A stretch of 64,000 nucleotides of DNA from Gracilariopsis chorda. Its lineage: Eukaryota; Rhodophyta; Florideophyceae; Gracilariales; Gracilariaceae. Shown here piece after piece: positions 1 to 12,285 of this stretch. Under the pieces are notes generated by a model that saw nothing but the letters and a program-made list of their open reading frames with translations, made no database searches and was not told where the DNA came from. Within the stretch, counting starts at the first letter, position 1, and every line of letters starts with the position of its first letter. The position numbers and the translations under genes are program-made. The DNA is taken from assembly GCA_003194525.1 (NCBI GenBank), contig NBIV01000178.1, forward strand, positions 1 through 64,000, written 5' to 3'.

Positions 1-688
1 GTTTCAAACTTAAGTTCAGAGTCAGACATACTTCCAGAAGGAGCTGAAACACCAATGAATATATACTTCTAAGCAGAGTGAGGGACTCAATACTTTTTCA
101 AAATCCGATTACCAAGAGAGGAAAAGTGTTGACTCGGAGGGTCAGCCAAGAACTTATAGCTGAGATCACACTTAGATATGAATACTGGAGTGGAGTAATG
201 CCAACACTCGACAGCAAGGACGCCAGCGGAGACCTTGTAACCAAGTCTCAACGCTCGTCCAGACGCTTCTGGTACGCGAATCACAGGCGGAGTTCGGGTC
301 ATCGACGCCGGGAGTATACTCACAAGTGGCTCTGAAGCGCAGTCTGAAAAATAAAAAAAAGATCAAACTTCGTAAAAGCGGGCGCACTGACAGGAAAAAA
401 CTACCTCCGCTACCCTGAGGGTTGAACCCCTGGACCCTGGTGGCTCTCTCCAGGTGCGAGATGCGATTTTCTTCGACCTGCCCTACTCTGCGCACTTCAA
501 GAGCAGGGTGCTCAATCCTTACGAGAAAGTCCCAGGGAGGTTACTAACAAGCGCAATATATTTTTCACCAGTTGACCCCTGCTGGTCTCTTGCAGTATAT
601 CAGCTCGATCTTACGCGCGCACGAAAAAATAAATGAAAGTTAGATAAGAGCGACATCTGCAATATGTCCACGCTCTGGGCCCATAACC
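1..688 (-). mobile_element. Copia-type leader with start of gag, fragment
   Basis: Reverse-strand fossil segment of a Ty1/copia element. Read on the minus strand it runs from a primer-binding site (675-688) through a 5' leader of about 0.65 kb to the first codons of gag, cut by the window edge. The same leader recurs on the plus strand at 2811-3440 and, more diverged, on the minus strand at about 10088-10840. That three-way similarity defines it. No host gene is seen here. Confidence 0.7.
675..688 (-). promoter_or_regulatory. Copia primer-binding site, half-tRNA-iMet type
   Basis: On the minus strand the bases read GGTTATGGGCCCAG, directly next to the end of LTR subfamily B. This is the primer-binding motif known from Drosophila copia, which is complementary to the anticodon arm of initiator Met tRNA rather than to its 3' end. 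Confidence 0.75.
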
Positions 689-1475
689 TGAGAATGATAA
701 CTGAGGTTGATGATAATGATAACTGAATTTGGGCTTCGACAGAAGTCAAAGAAGAAGAATGAAACAATAACAAGAGTGAAGGTTGTCAGCCTTGGGGTAG
801 TTTACTTGGAGATGCAACATCTGCAACTAATATAGCACCACTAGAGTGCACTACAGCTACAAGAAAATCCCTAACCAATAATTGCGGGCAGCCAGTACTA
901 CCATTCATATTCAAACATAACACAATAAGTGGTGCACGAACTGGTGACAGTTCACTACAACCATGCATAAAATTATTCCAGCACATGCCAACAGAGCATG
1001 GTAAGTGCAACAACCATGTCAACAATGTGCCAGCATGTCACAGCCCTGTATAATGACTTACTTGCGTCATCATGACCATGACAATACACAAGTTCACATG
1101 ACACTATCCATATCGATAACCTAAGTCCATTGCGTGCGGTGCACGTGCTGGCACACAAAACACACGTCTGCCACAACGTGATGTCCCTATAAGCCAGTGC
1201 AGCCACACAGAATCTCATGTACGTTGTCTATTCACATTATGCCAAGTGGCCCATTGTACCTACGATCCATACAATGTATACCACTTGTAAACCACGTAAT
1301 GCATATGGGCAAGTGCAGTAGCCAATGATAAGCCTGTTTCACGTTGGGTTCGAGCACACGCGCATATGCGCTTTTGCAACAGAGGTGCTCAAAAGTGCCC
1401 ATCGTTATATGCAACTTTGTTTCCAAGTAGTCTACCATGAAGTCCTAGGGCCTTCAGGCATTCGACCATGTGCCA
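689..1475 (-). repeat. LTR subfamily B, reverse orientation
   Basis: An LTR of about 0.79 kb, recognised because the same sequence occurs forward at 3790-4369 (5' part) and in diverged form at 2404-2798 and 11575-12285. On the minus strand its end abuts a half-tRNA-iMet primer-binding site. Short ORFs inside are not credible genes. Confidence 0.7.
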
Positions 1476-1679
1476 AAATGAACAGTTTCGTTCAATTCGG
1501 TTCGCATCTTCTTGTACCTGATATTGTGCCTGCAGGTGTTACTTGCCCAGGTTGACATAAAGACCGTATTTCTTAATGGTGACCTCAAGAAAAACGTGTG
1601 CGTGATGTCACCGCGTGCATTCCGTGTCTTAAATCACAATGCTACAAAATGCTAAAGGCTATATACAGGGTTAAGCAGG
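1476..1679 (+). mobile_element. Copia reverse transcriptase fragment
   Basis: A short fossil piece of Copia pol. It closely matches the reverse-transcriptase stretch at about 14597-14800 of the second Copia internal region, including the segment for entry into RT (VDVKTAFLNG-like). It is wedged between two reverse-oriented LTRs. It is not functional by itself. Confidence 0.7.
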
Positions 1680-2403
1680 TGTCACAACGCACGCGGGTTA
1701 TGAAAACAAAAGGGAAGAAACAAAGGGAGGAAGAGAAAACAAGCAAATAAAACAAGGAAGGTGGTCAGCCTTAGTTGACCAGTTTACTCGACAGCAGGCA
1801 AAGCCAATCTACATATACCCTACCGCACACACTTCACCGCCGTCGCAGCAAGCGACGGCGGTGGTTGCACCATTACACACACGTTATTCGTGTTTGGAGG
1901 TGTACACGAAAAGCACCCACAATCTAGAGGGTCAAAATTTCAAATAACTAAATCAATCAATGTGGCAAATCCATTCCCAGTCCCTTGGTCTGGAAGCAGC
2001 TCTAAAAATTCAACAATTTCCATCCTGGCACTCCAACCCCTCAGCGCAGCCCACAAACGCACATTGTCCCAAATCTCCCAATACAGCTCCCATTCGCATC
2101 ATCGGCAGTGCAGCACAACCGTCTACTGCGCGCACACTTGGACCAACCACATTGCTCCACTTTTGCATATCCGCAATCCAGTACCATACACTCCATAACA
2201 CTTGTACGGTAAACAATGCATATAGCATTTTGGAGTACCCAATCACATTGCCGTTTCACTTTGGGTTTGAGCAAAGGCGCATACGCGCTTTTGGAGCGAG
2301 GGGCACCAAAAGTGCCCATAGTCTCCTGAACGTTTGGTTTTGGACCAAGCTGAGAACTTCTGTGGGGGTTGGCCAGGCACTCGACCACTTCTAGACTTCA
2401 ACA
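1680..2403 (-). repeat. LTR subfamily A, reverse orientation
   Basis: An LTR of about 0.72 kb. On the minus strand it begins TGTTGAAG and ends in ...ACA. Related copies are at 4370-5096 (+), 8929-9542 (+, partial) and 10852-11574 (-). By eye it is diverged from them by several percent. Confidence 0.75.
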
Positions 2404-2798
2404 AAGTGTTCACATCAAGCTGTCACATGATGGCACATTGGTGGCATGTCTGGTTCATTTGTTGCCCAATGTTGGCTGCTTAGTTCCCTTGGTGTGCGTT
2501 GTTTTAATGTGTTTTTATCATGATATGCATGGTTGTTTTAAGCTGTATTCAGTGTGTGCAACCCTTATTGTGTTATGTTTGATTATGATTGGTAGCATTG
2601 GATGTCCCAACTTAGTGGTGTAGGGTTTTCTTGTAGTGGTAGTGCGAAGTAGATGTGCTATACAAGACTCTGAAGACCCAGTACCAAGTAAACTCGCCCC
2701 AAAGCCTGGCAACCTTCACTGTTTATTGTTCTTTCTTTCTTTCCTTTTCATTTCCGCCGAAGCCCAACATCATCTATCAACATCATTTCATATCAACA
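2404..2798 (+). repeat. LTR subfamily B-like, 3' part
   Basis: Matches the 3' half of the LTR at 11575-12285 almost throughout, including a TA-rich 'ctataca/ctatata' promoter-like stretch and a pyrimidine-rich tail. It ends ...TCAACA directly before a primer-binding site at 2799. Confidence 0.65.
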
Positions 2799-2810
2799 GG
2801 TTATGGGCCC
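2799..2810 (+). promoter_or_regulatory. Copia primer-binding site
   Basis: GGTTATGGGCCC directly after the LTR end. It is complementary to the anticodon arm of initiator Met tRNA, as in Drosophila copia. It fixes the LTR/leader boundary and the plus orientation of this piece. Confidence 0.75.
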
Positions 2811-3789
2811 AAAGCGTCGATATTTGCAGACGTCGCTCCGTTTCAACATCTTCTGTTTTTGCGTGCGCGCGTAAGATCGAGCTGATATCCCGCAAGCGAC
2901 CAGCAGGGGTTACCTGTTGAAAAGCATATCGCGCTTGTTAGTAACCTCCCTGGGACGTTTCGTACGGATTGAGCGCCCTACTCGTGAAGTGCGCGGAGTA
3001 GGGCAGGTCGAAGAAAAATCGCACCTTGCACCTGGAGAGAGCATCCAGGGTCCAGGGGTTCAACCCTTAGGGTAGCGATGGTAGTTTCTCCTGTCAGTGC
3101 GCCCGCTTTTACGAAGTTTCATCTTTTCTTTTCTTTTCCAAGTGCGCTTCAAAGCCACTTGTGAGTATACTCCGGGCGTCAAGGACCCAAACTCCGCCTT
3201 TGATTCGCATACGGGACTCGTTTATTGAGCGTTGAGACTTTGTGACATGGTCTCCGCTGCCATCCTAGCTGTGGAGTGTCGACAAATCTCCACTCCCGTA
3301 TCTGTTTCTTAGTGGGACATCAGCTACAATTCAGCGGCTGTACCGCGATCATTCTCTTCAATCCCAGCTGATCGTCGAGTCAAGGCATCGAGTCCCTCAC
3401 TCTGCTACATTTGTTTTATTTACTTTGGTATTTGAACTCCTTCTGGAGCACTGTCTGACTCTGAAGTTGAGTCCGAAACCACCTCTAGTTTGAAAATCCC
3501 ACGCTTCCATGGTAAACGTGGTGAAGATTATACGTTAGGGAGACATCGTCTACATGCTGCATGTCACATCAAAAGAGTCTGAAATGTCGTAATGTCAGGC
3601 TCGGAGGGGTCATCCAGTGCTACCTCGACGCAGGTGTCGGTCTCAAGTGCTCCGCAGACCACTCCCCGTGTACTTGCCAAACGAGAAAAGGCATGCGCAA
3701 TCATAATATGCGCACTTGGAGATGCCCCTCTGCGTGTGGTAATAGACGTCAATGATGACCCTGGGCATATGCTCAGACTTCTTTGTTGA
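2811..3789 (+). mobile_element. Copia leader and gag N-terminal fragment
   Basis: Plus-strand counterpart of 1-674: a leader of about 0.63 kb followed by the start of a gag-like reading frame. That frame has an acidic SDSEVES-type N-terminus and a PRFHGKRGEDY-like stretch, the latter shared with the reverse fragment at 9653-10060. The piece is followed directly by LTR subfamily B at 3790. Broken fossil. Confidence 0.65.
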
Positions 3790-4369
3790 TGTTGGCACAT
3801 GGTCGAATGCCTGGAAGCCCTAGGACTTCATGGTAGACTACTTGGAAACAAAGTTGCATATAACGATGGGCACCTTTGAGCACCTCCGTTGCAAAAGCGC
3901 ATAGACGCGAGTGCTCGAACCCAACGTGAAACAGGCTTATGAATGGCTATTGCACTTGCCCATATGCATTATGTGGTTTACAAGTGGTATACATTGTATG
4001 GGTCGTAGGCACAGCATGGCCTACTTGGCAAAATGTGAATGGGCAACTTACATGAGATTCTCTGTGGCTGCACTGGTTTTCAGGGACATCATGTTGCGGC
4101 AAACGTGTGTTTGTGTGTGCCAGCACGTGCAACGCACGCAATGGACTTAGGTTATCGATATGGATACAGTGTCATGTGAACTTGTGCACTGTCATGGTCA
4201 TGATGACGCAAGTAAGTCATTATACAGGGCTGTGACATGCTGGCACATTGTTGTCATGGTTGTTTCACTTACCGTCCTTCGGTGGCATGTGCTGGAATAA
4301 TTTTATGCATGGTTGTAGTGAACTGTCACCAGTTTGTGCAACCCTTATTGTGTTATGTTTGAATATGAT
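3790..4369 (+). repeat. LTR subfamily B, 5' part
   Basis: Direct-orientation copy of the 689-1475 LTR, with very similar sequence over its first 0.58 kb. It is joined at 4370 to LTR subfamily A, which suggests an insertion or recombination boundary between two related subfamilies. Confidence 0.65.
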
Positions 4370-5096
4370 TGTTGAAGTTTAGAAATGGTCGAGTGCCTGG
4401 CCAACCCCCACAGAAAGTCTCAGCTGGGTCTGAAACCCAACCTTCAGGGGACGATGGGCACTTTTGGGGCCTCTAGCTCCAAAAGAGCATATGCGCCTCT
4501 GCTCAAACCCAACGTGAAACGGCAATGTGATTGACTACTGCAAAATGCTATATGAATTGTATATCGTACAAGTGTTATGGAGTGTATGGTACTGGATTGC
4601 GGATATGCACAAGTGGAGCAATGTGGTTGGTCCAAGTGTGCGCACAGTAGACGGTTGTGCTGCAATGCCGAAGATGCGAATGGGAGCTGTATTGGGTGAT
4701 TTGGGACAATGTGCGTTTGTGGGCTGCGCTGAGGGGTTGGAGTGCCAGGATGGAAATTCTTGAATTTTTTGAGAGCTGCTTCCAGATCAAAGAACTGGCA
4801 ATGGACTTGCTGCATTGATTGGTTTAGTTATTTGAAATTGTGACCCTCTAGATTGTGCGCGCTTTTCGTGTACACCTGCACACACGAATAACGTGTAGTG
4901 TAATGGTGCAACTACCGCCGTCGCTTGCTGCGACGACGGTGAAGTGTGTGCAGTAGGGTATATGTAGATTGGCTTTGCCTGCTGTCGAGTAAACTGGTCG
5001 ACAAAGGCTGACCACCTTCCTTTTCTTATTTGCTTGTTTCTTCTTCCTCCCTTTGTTTCTTCCCTTTTGTTTTCATAACCCGCGTGCGTTGCCACA
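4370..5096 (+). repeat. LTR subfamily A (5' LTR of Copia copy 1)
   Basis: A 727-bp LTR starting TGTTGAAG and ending GCGTTGCCACA. It is a direct repeat of 8929-9542. The two copies differ by roughly 5-8% by eye, which indicates an old insertion. A long reading frame entering pol begins just downstream. Confidence 0.75.
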
Positions 5097-8000
5097 GGCA
5101 CCTATGTTACTTGCTTCCATTGATCCGAACTGTTCGTTGGAGTCTACGGCTGCTGCACTACGTACCAAGGACATATCGGAACTCACTTGGGACTATGTGG
5201 CAACCACTTTGATCGATGAGTACAATGCTCGTCTGGTCAGTTCTTCTAGTTCTGGATGTAAGCGAAGTCGAAACAAGAACAGAAGCAAAGGTTCTAGTGG
5301 TTCACGTGTGTCTCAAAACTCTAGTCACACCCACATCAGGGACGGAAGTGACTCTGATTATCGGCCAAGTACAGCTGATAGAGCATACGTGGTGTCCAGT
5401 AACCAGGCTTATCACTGTGAATTCTGTGATCGTGTTGGTCACACAAAGGACAGATGCCATGTGAATCCCAATAACCCAGATAATCACTTACCCAAAAGCA
5501 TCCTGGACAAGCTTAACATCAAATCGAAGAGCAAATCTGGTGCGTCCAAGTCTTGGAAAAAGCCGGCTGGTAGTTCATCAAAGATTGAGGTATGTGGTAT
5601 GGCACTGGAAAAGTCTTTCATCGTACCTCCCGACAGTTGCGATATGGACACCTATGCCGATAGTGGTGCTACATCGCACTTTTTCCATTCGGTGTCTGCG
5701 TTTATTCCCGAGTCTTTGCACACCGTAGAAACTCGAACCATCATGCTTGCCGACAGCACTGAAGTATGTGGAACGAAGCGGGGTGACATAGTATTGCCAT
5801 TTGAGTACGCAAACATACGATTGACTGATGTCCTGTTCGTTCCAGAACTGGAATACAATTTGGTGTCCGTAGGATGCTTGGCGGACAAGGGCATTGAATA
5901 CTTCTTTCGCTCAAGTGAAGTTCGTCTCACCTTGGAAAATGGGTTTGTAGTCGACAGTGGCCATCGCGATCAACGATCGAGGTTGTACACCTTACTCGAT
6001 CCGATATTGCAAGGTACCAACCCAACCCCACCCTCGTCACCAACTAGTGGAGATCATAGCATGAAGACATCGGAGTCCAGTATTGCTAATCTATGGCATC
6101 GGCGACGTGCCCAAATCAATGCACACGACCTCCAGTCAGTTTACAAACATTCTGAGTGGGTGCCGAAGATGTCGGAAATGGAGGAGATATGCCGCCCGTG
6201 TATGCTTGGTAAGGCGCATAAACTTCTGTTTCCTGGCAAATACGACCGAGCATCAGCCGTAGGTGAGGTGGTACACTCCGATAAACTAGGACCCCTTGTA
6301 CCGTCATTCCCACAAAGGTTTCAATATGCCTCTACCTTCCTTGACGAGCATTCAAGGTATGCACTCTTAGGCTTCATGAACCATAAAAGTGAAATTGCTG
6401 TTGTATTCGATGCAGTTGATCACAAGTTCCAGCAGCTTGGAGGAGTGGCCATTGCGAACGTGCACTCGGATGATGCCGAAAATTATATTGCGTTGCAGCT
6501 GAACCCTGCCTACAATCTTCAAGACACTTCTTTTTCTCCTCCGTATACTCCGGAACACAATGCAACAGCCGAGCGCATCAATCGCACTATGGAAAAAGCT
6601 GCTCGAGCTCTGCTCATACAGGCAACTCTCCCAGAGTGCTTGTGGCCATACGCATTAAAGCACGTAATAAATATTCGCAATATGGTTTGTCATTCAGCAA
6701 CTGGAAGCAGCCCTTACCTTTTGATGACTGGTTTAAAACCATCCCTGAAGCATGTCAAAGTGTTTGGGTGTGCTGCGTTCGTGCTTCAGATGAAACCGGA
6801 TACCAAGTTCGAGGCTCGTGCACTCGAGGGAGTGCACTTGCAGACTCTTGAGCATGGTGTGTATGATGTTTTAGTCAATGATAGTGATGAGATTCCACGC
6901 ATTGTAAAGTCTCGTCATGTAACATTTGACGAGTCCAAGTTCCTTGGGGCACTATTTCTGGAACATGTTATGAGTGATGAAGGTGCATCAGATGATACTT
7001 ATGAATGCGCAGATCACTCTTAAATGGATACTGAGAGTGGTAGTATGGTTTCTGTGGACAATCCATTTGACATTGAGATTGATACGGAATATATTGAATC
7101 CACTCCTATACCAACGGCACAGAGCTCTGAAAGCGGTACCGGTCATTCAGATGATTGCGAGCATACTTCTAATGACGATTCGGACCCAGACAATGGTGGT
7201 AAGCATGCCCCAAGTGCTAGTCAACATACTTCGGACACTGATGTCTTACCGGAATCTGAACCAGAACCACGCTATCCTCGCCGTACACGACGTGCACCAG
7301 CCAAGTGGTGGTATATGGCCGGTAGTGCAACGTCACAAATGGATATTACTACCAGTGATGAACCAACTCTGGGCGAAGCACTGTCTGCCACACCACTTGA
7401 GCAGAGCCTTTGGAGGAATGCCATTGATGAAGAACTGACATCTCTGGAGTAGAAGAACTCTTGGAAGGAGGCTGATTCACCTGCCTCTCAGCCTCTTCCT
7501 ACTCATGTCATTTTAAACGTCAAGCGCGGTGCCAAAGGATCGGTTCATAGATTCAAGGCTAGGGTTGTGGCTTGGGGCAATCACCAGACATACGGGCGGA
7601 ACTACATGGATACATATGCACCAGTAGTGCCATTTAGCCTGGTCCGCATGTTCTTCTACGTCGCACTTTGTCTTCAGATGTATGTGGCTGAAGTAGATGT
7701 CAAGACTGCATTTCTCAACTGTGAGCTTAAAGAAGACGTGTGGATGATGTCACCGCGTGGTGTTCCTGGTCTGACCAGAAAGTTCTATAAGTTACTCAAG
7801 GCTATGTACGGTTTGAAACAGGCTCCTCTAGCATGGAACACCAAGTTCAAAGCAGACATGAAGAGGTTGGGTTTTGAGGAACTACCCAGCGCACCGTGCG
7901 TATTCAAGCGAAAGGTTGGAGATGGCCTGTACGCCTACATACTCGTATACGTGGACGACATCCTGGTGTTCACAGCAACGCTGGAGCAACGTACTACGGT

Positions 8001-8928
8001 GTTGGAGGAGCTCAGAACACTCTATGACCTTCGCATTGAGAACCGAATCACTCTGTACCTTGGCGTGGAGCTGTCATGGAAGATAGGTACAGCCGGACAA
8101 CTGCTTGGTGTCAAGCTATGACAGTCGCTGTAAATTGAAAATATACTTCGACGATTTGGTCTCCAAAACGCTAAGCCAGTACTTAGCTCTATGGTGGAGT
8201 GCTTCTTCACGTCTCTAGCAACGGAGGAGGACAAATCACCAATGGATGTGCAGTTGTACCAGCAGATGGTCGGGTCTCTGCTGTACTTGGCACTACGTAC
8301 TAGGGTGGATATAATTGCTCCAGTTCTCATCCTGGCTCGTTTTCAGAGTGCTCCTACCGCTTGGTGTCACAAAGCTGTGAAGCGTGTGCTCAGGTACCTG
8401 TGTGGAATGCGACAGTATGGGCTATGCTACAGGCCTGGATCGCTAGATCTGCATGGTTTTGTGGACTGTGACTACGCTGGAGACACTACGAGTCGGAATT
8501 CGATGTCCGGGTATATCGTTAGACTTGGGTCAGGAACCTGCTGGTATCGTGGTAGAAAACAAACGTCAGTTGCGCTATCAACTGGCGAGGTGGAGTACTA
8601 TGCTCTGACTTTGGCTGCACAGGAAGTGGTATGGGTTGCTCGTGTGCTACGGGAATGCAGCTTCGACATGAAACCTTTGCTTCCTCTATACTCTGACAAC
8701 CAGTGCGCATTGGAGTGGGCTGGTGGTGAAAGATGCCTTTCTAGTCGTGCTAAGCACATTGATGTAAAGGTTCAATTTATCCGAGATCTCATAAGAGACA
8801 ATTTGATTAGTGGTCAATACGTCCCAAGTGAGCTGAACGATGCCAATTTACTCACCAAGCCATTGGGACGTATGAGTGTTAATGCAATTCTCAAACGGCT
8901 TGGTCATGGACAGGAACTCGAGGAGGAG
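5097..8928 (+). mobile_element. Ty1/copia internal coding region, copy 1
   Basis: Fossil polyprotein region lying between direct LTRs. Parts in order: the distal part of gag with a CCHC zinc knuckle (about 5413-5463), an aspartic protease with a DSGATSHFF motif (about 5640-5700), a GAG-pre-integrase HxxxH/CxxC region (about 6090-6230), an integrase core (about 6260-6790), an acidic linker, a reverse transcriptase with YVDDILVF (about 7600-8110), and a Copia-type RNase H ending near 8900. The domain order protease-integrase-RT-RNase H identifies Ty1/copia. The element is broken, with several interruptions, and the gag start is not in place at its left end. Confidence 0.9.
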
Positions 8929-9542
8929 TGTTGAAGTTTAAAAGTGGTTGAGTGCCTGGCCAACCCCCACAGAAGGTCTCAGCTTGGTCCAAAACCAAAC
9001 TTTCAGGGGACTATGGGCACTTTTGGGGCGCCTCGTTCCAGAAGCGCATATGCGCCTCTGCTCAAATCCAACGTGAAACGGCAATGTGATTGGCTACTGC
9101 AAAATGCTATATGCATTGTATACCGTACAAGTGTTATGGAGTGTATGGTACTGGATTGCGGATATGGACAAGTGGAGCAATGTGGTTGGTCCAAGTGTGC
9201 GCGCAGTAGACGGTTGTGCTGCAATGCCGAAGATGCGAATGGGAGCTGTATTGAGAGATTTGGGACAATGTGCGTTTGTGGGCTGCGCTGAGGGGTTGGA
9301 GTGCCAGGATGGAAATTGTTGATTTTTTAGAGCTGCTTCCAGATCAAGGGACTGGGAATGGATTTGCTGCATTAATTGATTTAGTTATTGGAAATTTTGA
9401 CACTCTAGATTGTGCGCGCTTTTTGTGTACACCTGCACACACGAATAACGTGTAGTGTAATGCTGCAACCACCGCCATCGCTTGCTGCGACGACAGTGAA
9501 GTGTGTGCGGTAGGGTATATGTAGATTGGCTTTGCCTGCTGT
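8929..9542 (+). repeat. LTR subfamily A (3' LTR of Copia copy 1, partial)
   Basis: Direct repeat of 4370-5096 starting at the same TGTTGAAG terminus, right after the RNase H region. The sequence beyond it (9543 onward) is reverse-oriented gag of a related element. Confidence 0.75.
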
Positions 9543-10851
9543 AGCATAGGTGCCTTGTGAGATTACAGTATGGCATAATCCTTCCCCATACGGTCTAACT
9601 GAGCGAAGAATGCCGTGTATTGATCCACATAGCTGGACCTATTCTCACCGCTCTACGACATTCGGAACAATCGTCTCTGCACTGCAATTCTAGATACAGT
9701 CCTATTGGAGGCATAAAGTCCATCCAAGAGTTGCAAAATACGTGCAGGATCATCATCCACGTCCATGACTACGCGTAATGGAGCATCACCAAGAGCACAG
9801 ATGATGATACCACAAGCCTTTTCACGTTTCGCAATGATACGCGGAGTTGCTATTTCAGTGCCACTACCTGCCGTAGATGGGTCTTGAGTTGAAATATCTG
9901 TAGTAGATTGAACCTCAGAGGGATTCGCAACATTCCAGACATCATTAATACGGCATGCAGCACGAAGACGGTGACGCCACAGCATATAATCATCACCACG
10001 CTTACCATGGAAACGAGGAATTTTCATTCCAGAGGTGGATTCCGTTTCAACTTCGGAGTCCGACATGGTTCCTACGGGACTAGAACCAAAGAAAAGCAAC
10101 AAAAGCAACTATGTAGATGCCAAATGTAGTGATATCCACACAATATAGTGAAGCCAAAGGAAGGGTTTCAAGGCTTCTGTTACACAAAGAACCAAAAGAA
10201 CTGGACTGGAGAAGGATCTCAAACACTCAAGAGCAAGGAGGTCAGCGGAGACCGTGTAACCAAGTCTACTACGCTTGTCGAGACGCGTCTCGTACGCGTT
10301 CACAGGCCATGGTCGGGTACTCAATGCCCGGATTATACGCACAGGACGTACTGATAAGATCCTGGATATAAATAAAGCTTCTTAAGACAGGCGCACTGGC
10401 AGGAGATACTATCCCCGGTAGCCTAGAGGTCCCAATCTTCGGGTCCCTGGTAACTCTCTCCAGGTGGGATGCGGTTTCTGCGACCACTCCTGCTCTGCAT
10501 ACTTCAGAGAGAGGGGCTTTAAAATCCGTAAGAGACGTCCAAGGGACGCTAGTAGCTGGCGCGAGAAGCTTTCACCAGTTAACCCTTTCTAGTCGCTTGC
10601 CGGAAGATAGCGCAGTCTTCCTCGTGCGCTGAAGCAAAGAAGCTGAGATAGGAACAGGCGCAGTTCAGTTTACCAAAGACGAGTCCCTGAACAATTTGCC
10701 TACTTTCACCACTGCCACTCGACGTCCACAAGATTTGCTTGCTCACAACTCAACGCGTACCTGCGCAAAATAAAAACAGTCTTTGTAGAATCCAAAAAGA
10801 TATCAGTAGAGCGCGACGTCTTCAAATCGTTGACGCTCTTGGCCCATAACC
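9543..10851 (-). mobile_element. Copia gag N-terminal fragment with leader, reverse
   Basis: On the minus strand, reading from 10851 downward: a primer-binding site (10841-10851), a 5' leader of about 0.75 kb, then gag from about 10065 to 9543. The gag piece starts MSDSEVETES and continues with a KIPRFHGKRGDDYMLW stretch, typical of Copia gag N-termini. It lies head-to-head against the 3' LTR of copy 1. Broken fossil. Confidence 0.75.
10841..10851 (-). promoter_or_regulatory. Copia primer-binding site, reverse
   Basis: On the minus strand GGTTATGGGCC follows the end of the reverse LTR A copy (10852-11574). This is the same half-tRNA-iMet motif as at 675-688 and 2799-2810. Confidence 0.7.
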
Positions 10852-11574
10852 TGACGCAACGCATGCAGGTTATGAAAACAAAAAGAAAGAAATGGGAGGA
10901 AGAAGAAACAAGAAAGTAAAACAAGGAAGGTTGTCAGCCTTAGTCGACCAGTTTACTCTACAGCCGGCAAAGCCAACCTACATATACCCTACCGCACACA
11001 CTTCACCGTCGACGCAGCAAGTGACGGCGGTGAGTGCACCATTACACTACACGTTATTCGTGTGTGCAGGTGTACACGAAAAGGGCGCACAATCTAGAGT
11101 GTCAAAATTTTCAATAACTAAATCAATTAATGCAGCAAATCCATTCCCAGTCCCTTGATCTGGAACCAGCTCTAAAAGTTCAACAATTTCCATCCTGGCA
11201 CTCCCACCCCTCAACGCAGCCTGCAAATGCATATTGTCCCAAATCGCCCATTACAGCTCCCATTCACATCTTTGGCATTGCAGCACAACCGTGTACTGCG
11301 CGCACACTTGGACCAACCACATTGCTCCACTTGTGCATATCCGCAACCCAGTACCATACACTCCATAACACTTGCACGGTATACAATGCATATACCGTTT
11401 CGAAGTAGCCAATCATATTGCCGTTTCACGTTGGGTTTGAGCAGAGACGCATATGCGCCTTTAGAGCGAGGGGCTCTAAAGGTGCCCATGGTCCCCTGAA
11501 TGTTTGGTTTTGGACCACACTGACGCCTTCTGGGCGGGGTTGGCCAGTCACTCGACCACTTCCAGACTTCAACA
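10852..11574 (-). repeat. LTR subfamily A, reverse orientation
   Basis: A 723-bp LTR. Read on the minus strand it starts TGTTGAAG and ends TTGCGTCA next to the primer-binding site. Full-length copy; inverted relative to 4370-5096. Confidence 0.75.
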
Positions 11575-12285
11575 GCATATGCGTGTGTTCTCAAACCCAA
11601 CGTGAAACGGGCATATGATTGGCTACTGCATAGACTCATATGCAATATATTAGTTACAAGTGTTGTGCAACGTATGGGTCATGGGCACGGAACTGGGCAC
11701 TTGGCATAAGGGTGAAAGGGCATGGTACTTAGAAATATGTTTGGCTACATCTGGTTTACAGGTACATGCACGTGTTACATAGTTGGATTTGTGCAAGTAG
11801 GCACGTGCCATTCACGCAACACACCTAGGGTATTTACATGGATGCGGTGGCATGTGAATTTGTGATTTGTCATAGTCATGATGATGCAAGTAGGTGTGTA
11901 CACAGTGCTGTCACATGCTGGCACATTGCTGGCATGTCTGGTTCACTTGTTTCGCATTGTTGGCTGCTTGGTTCACTTGGTGTGCGTTGCTGTAATGAGT
12001 TGTTATGTTGTTATGCATGGTTGTACTTAGCTGTAATCAGTGTGTGCAACCCTTATTGTGTTATGTTTGATTATGATTGGTAGTATTGGGTGTCCTCACT
12101 TAGTGGTGTGGGGTTTTTTTGTAGTGGTAGTGCGACGTTGATGTTCTATATAAGACTCTGAAGTCGCATTACCGAGTAAACTCGCCCCAAAGACTGGCAA
12201 CCTTCACTCTTTATTTTCTTTCTTTCTTTCATTTTCATTTCCGTCAAAGCCGAACATCATCTATCAGCATCATTTCATATTAAAA
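11575..12285 (+). repeat. LTR subfamily B-like, before Copia copy 2
   Basis: Similar to 2404-2798 along its 3' half and to LTR B elsewhere. It contains a promoter-like 'tctatataag' near 12146 and a CT-rich tail before the internal region of Copia copy 2. Confidence 0.6.
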
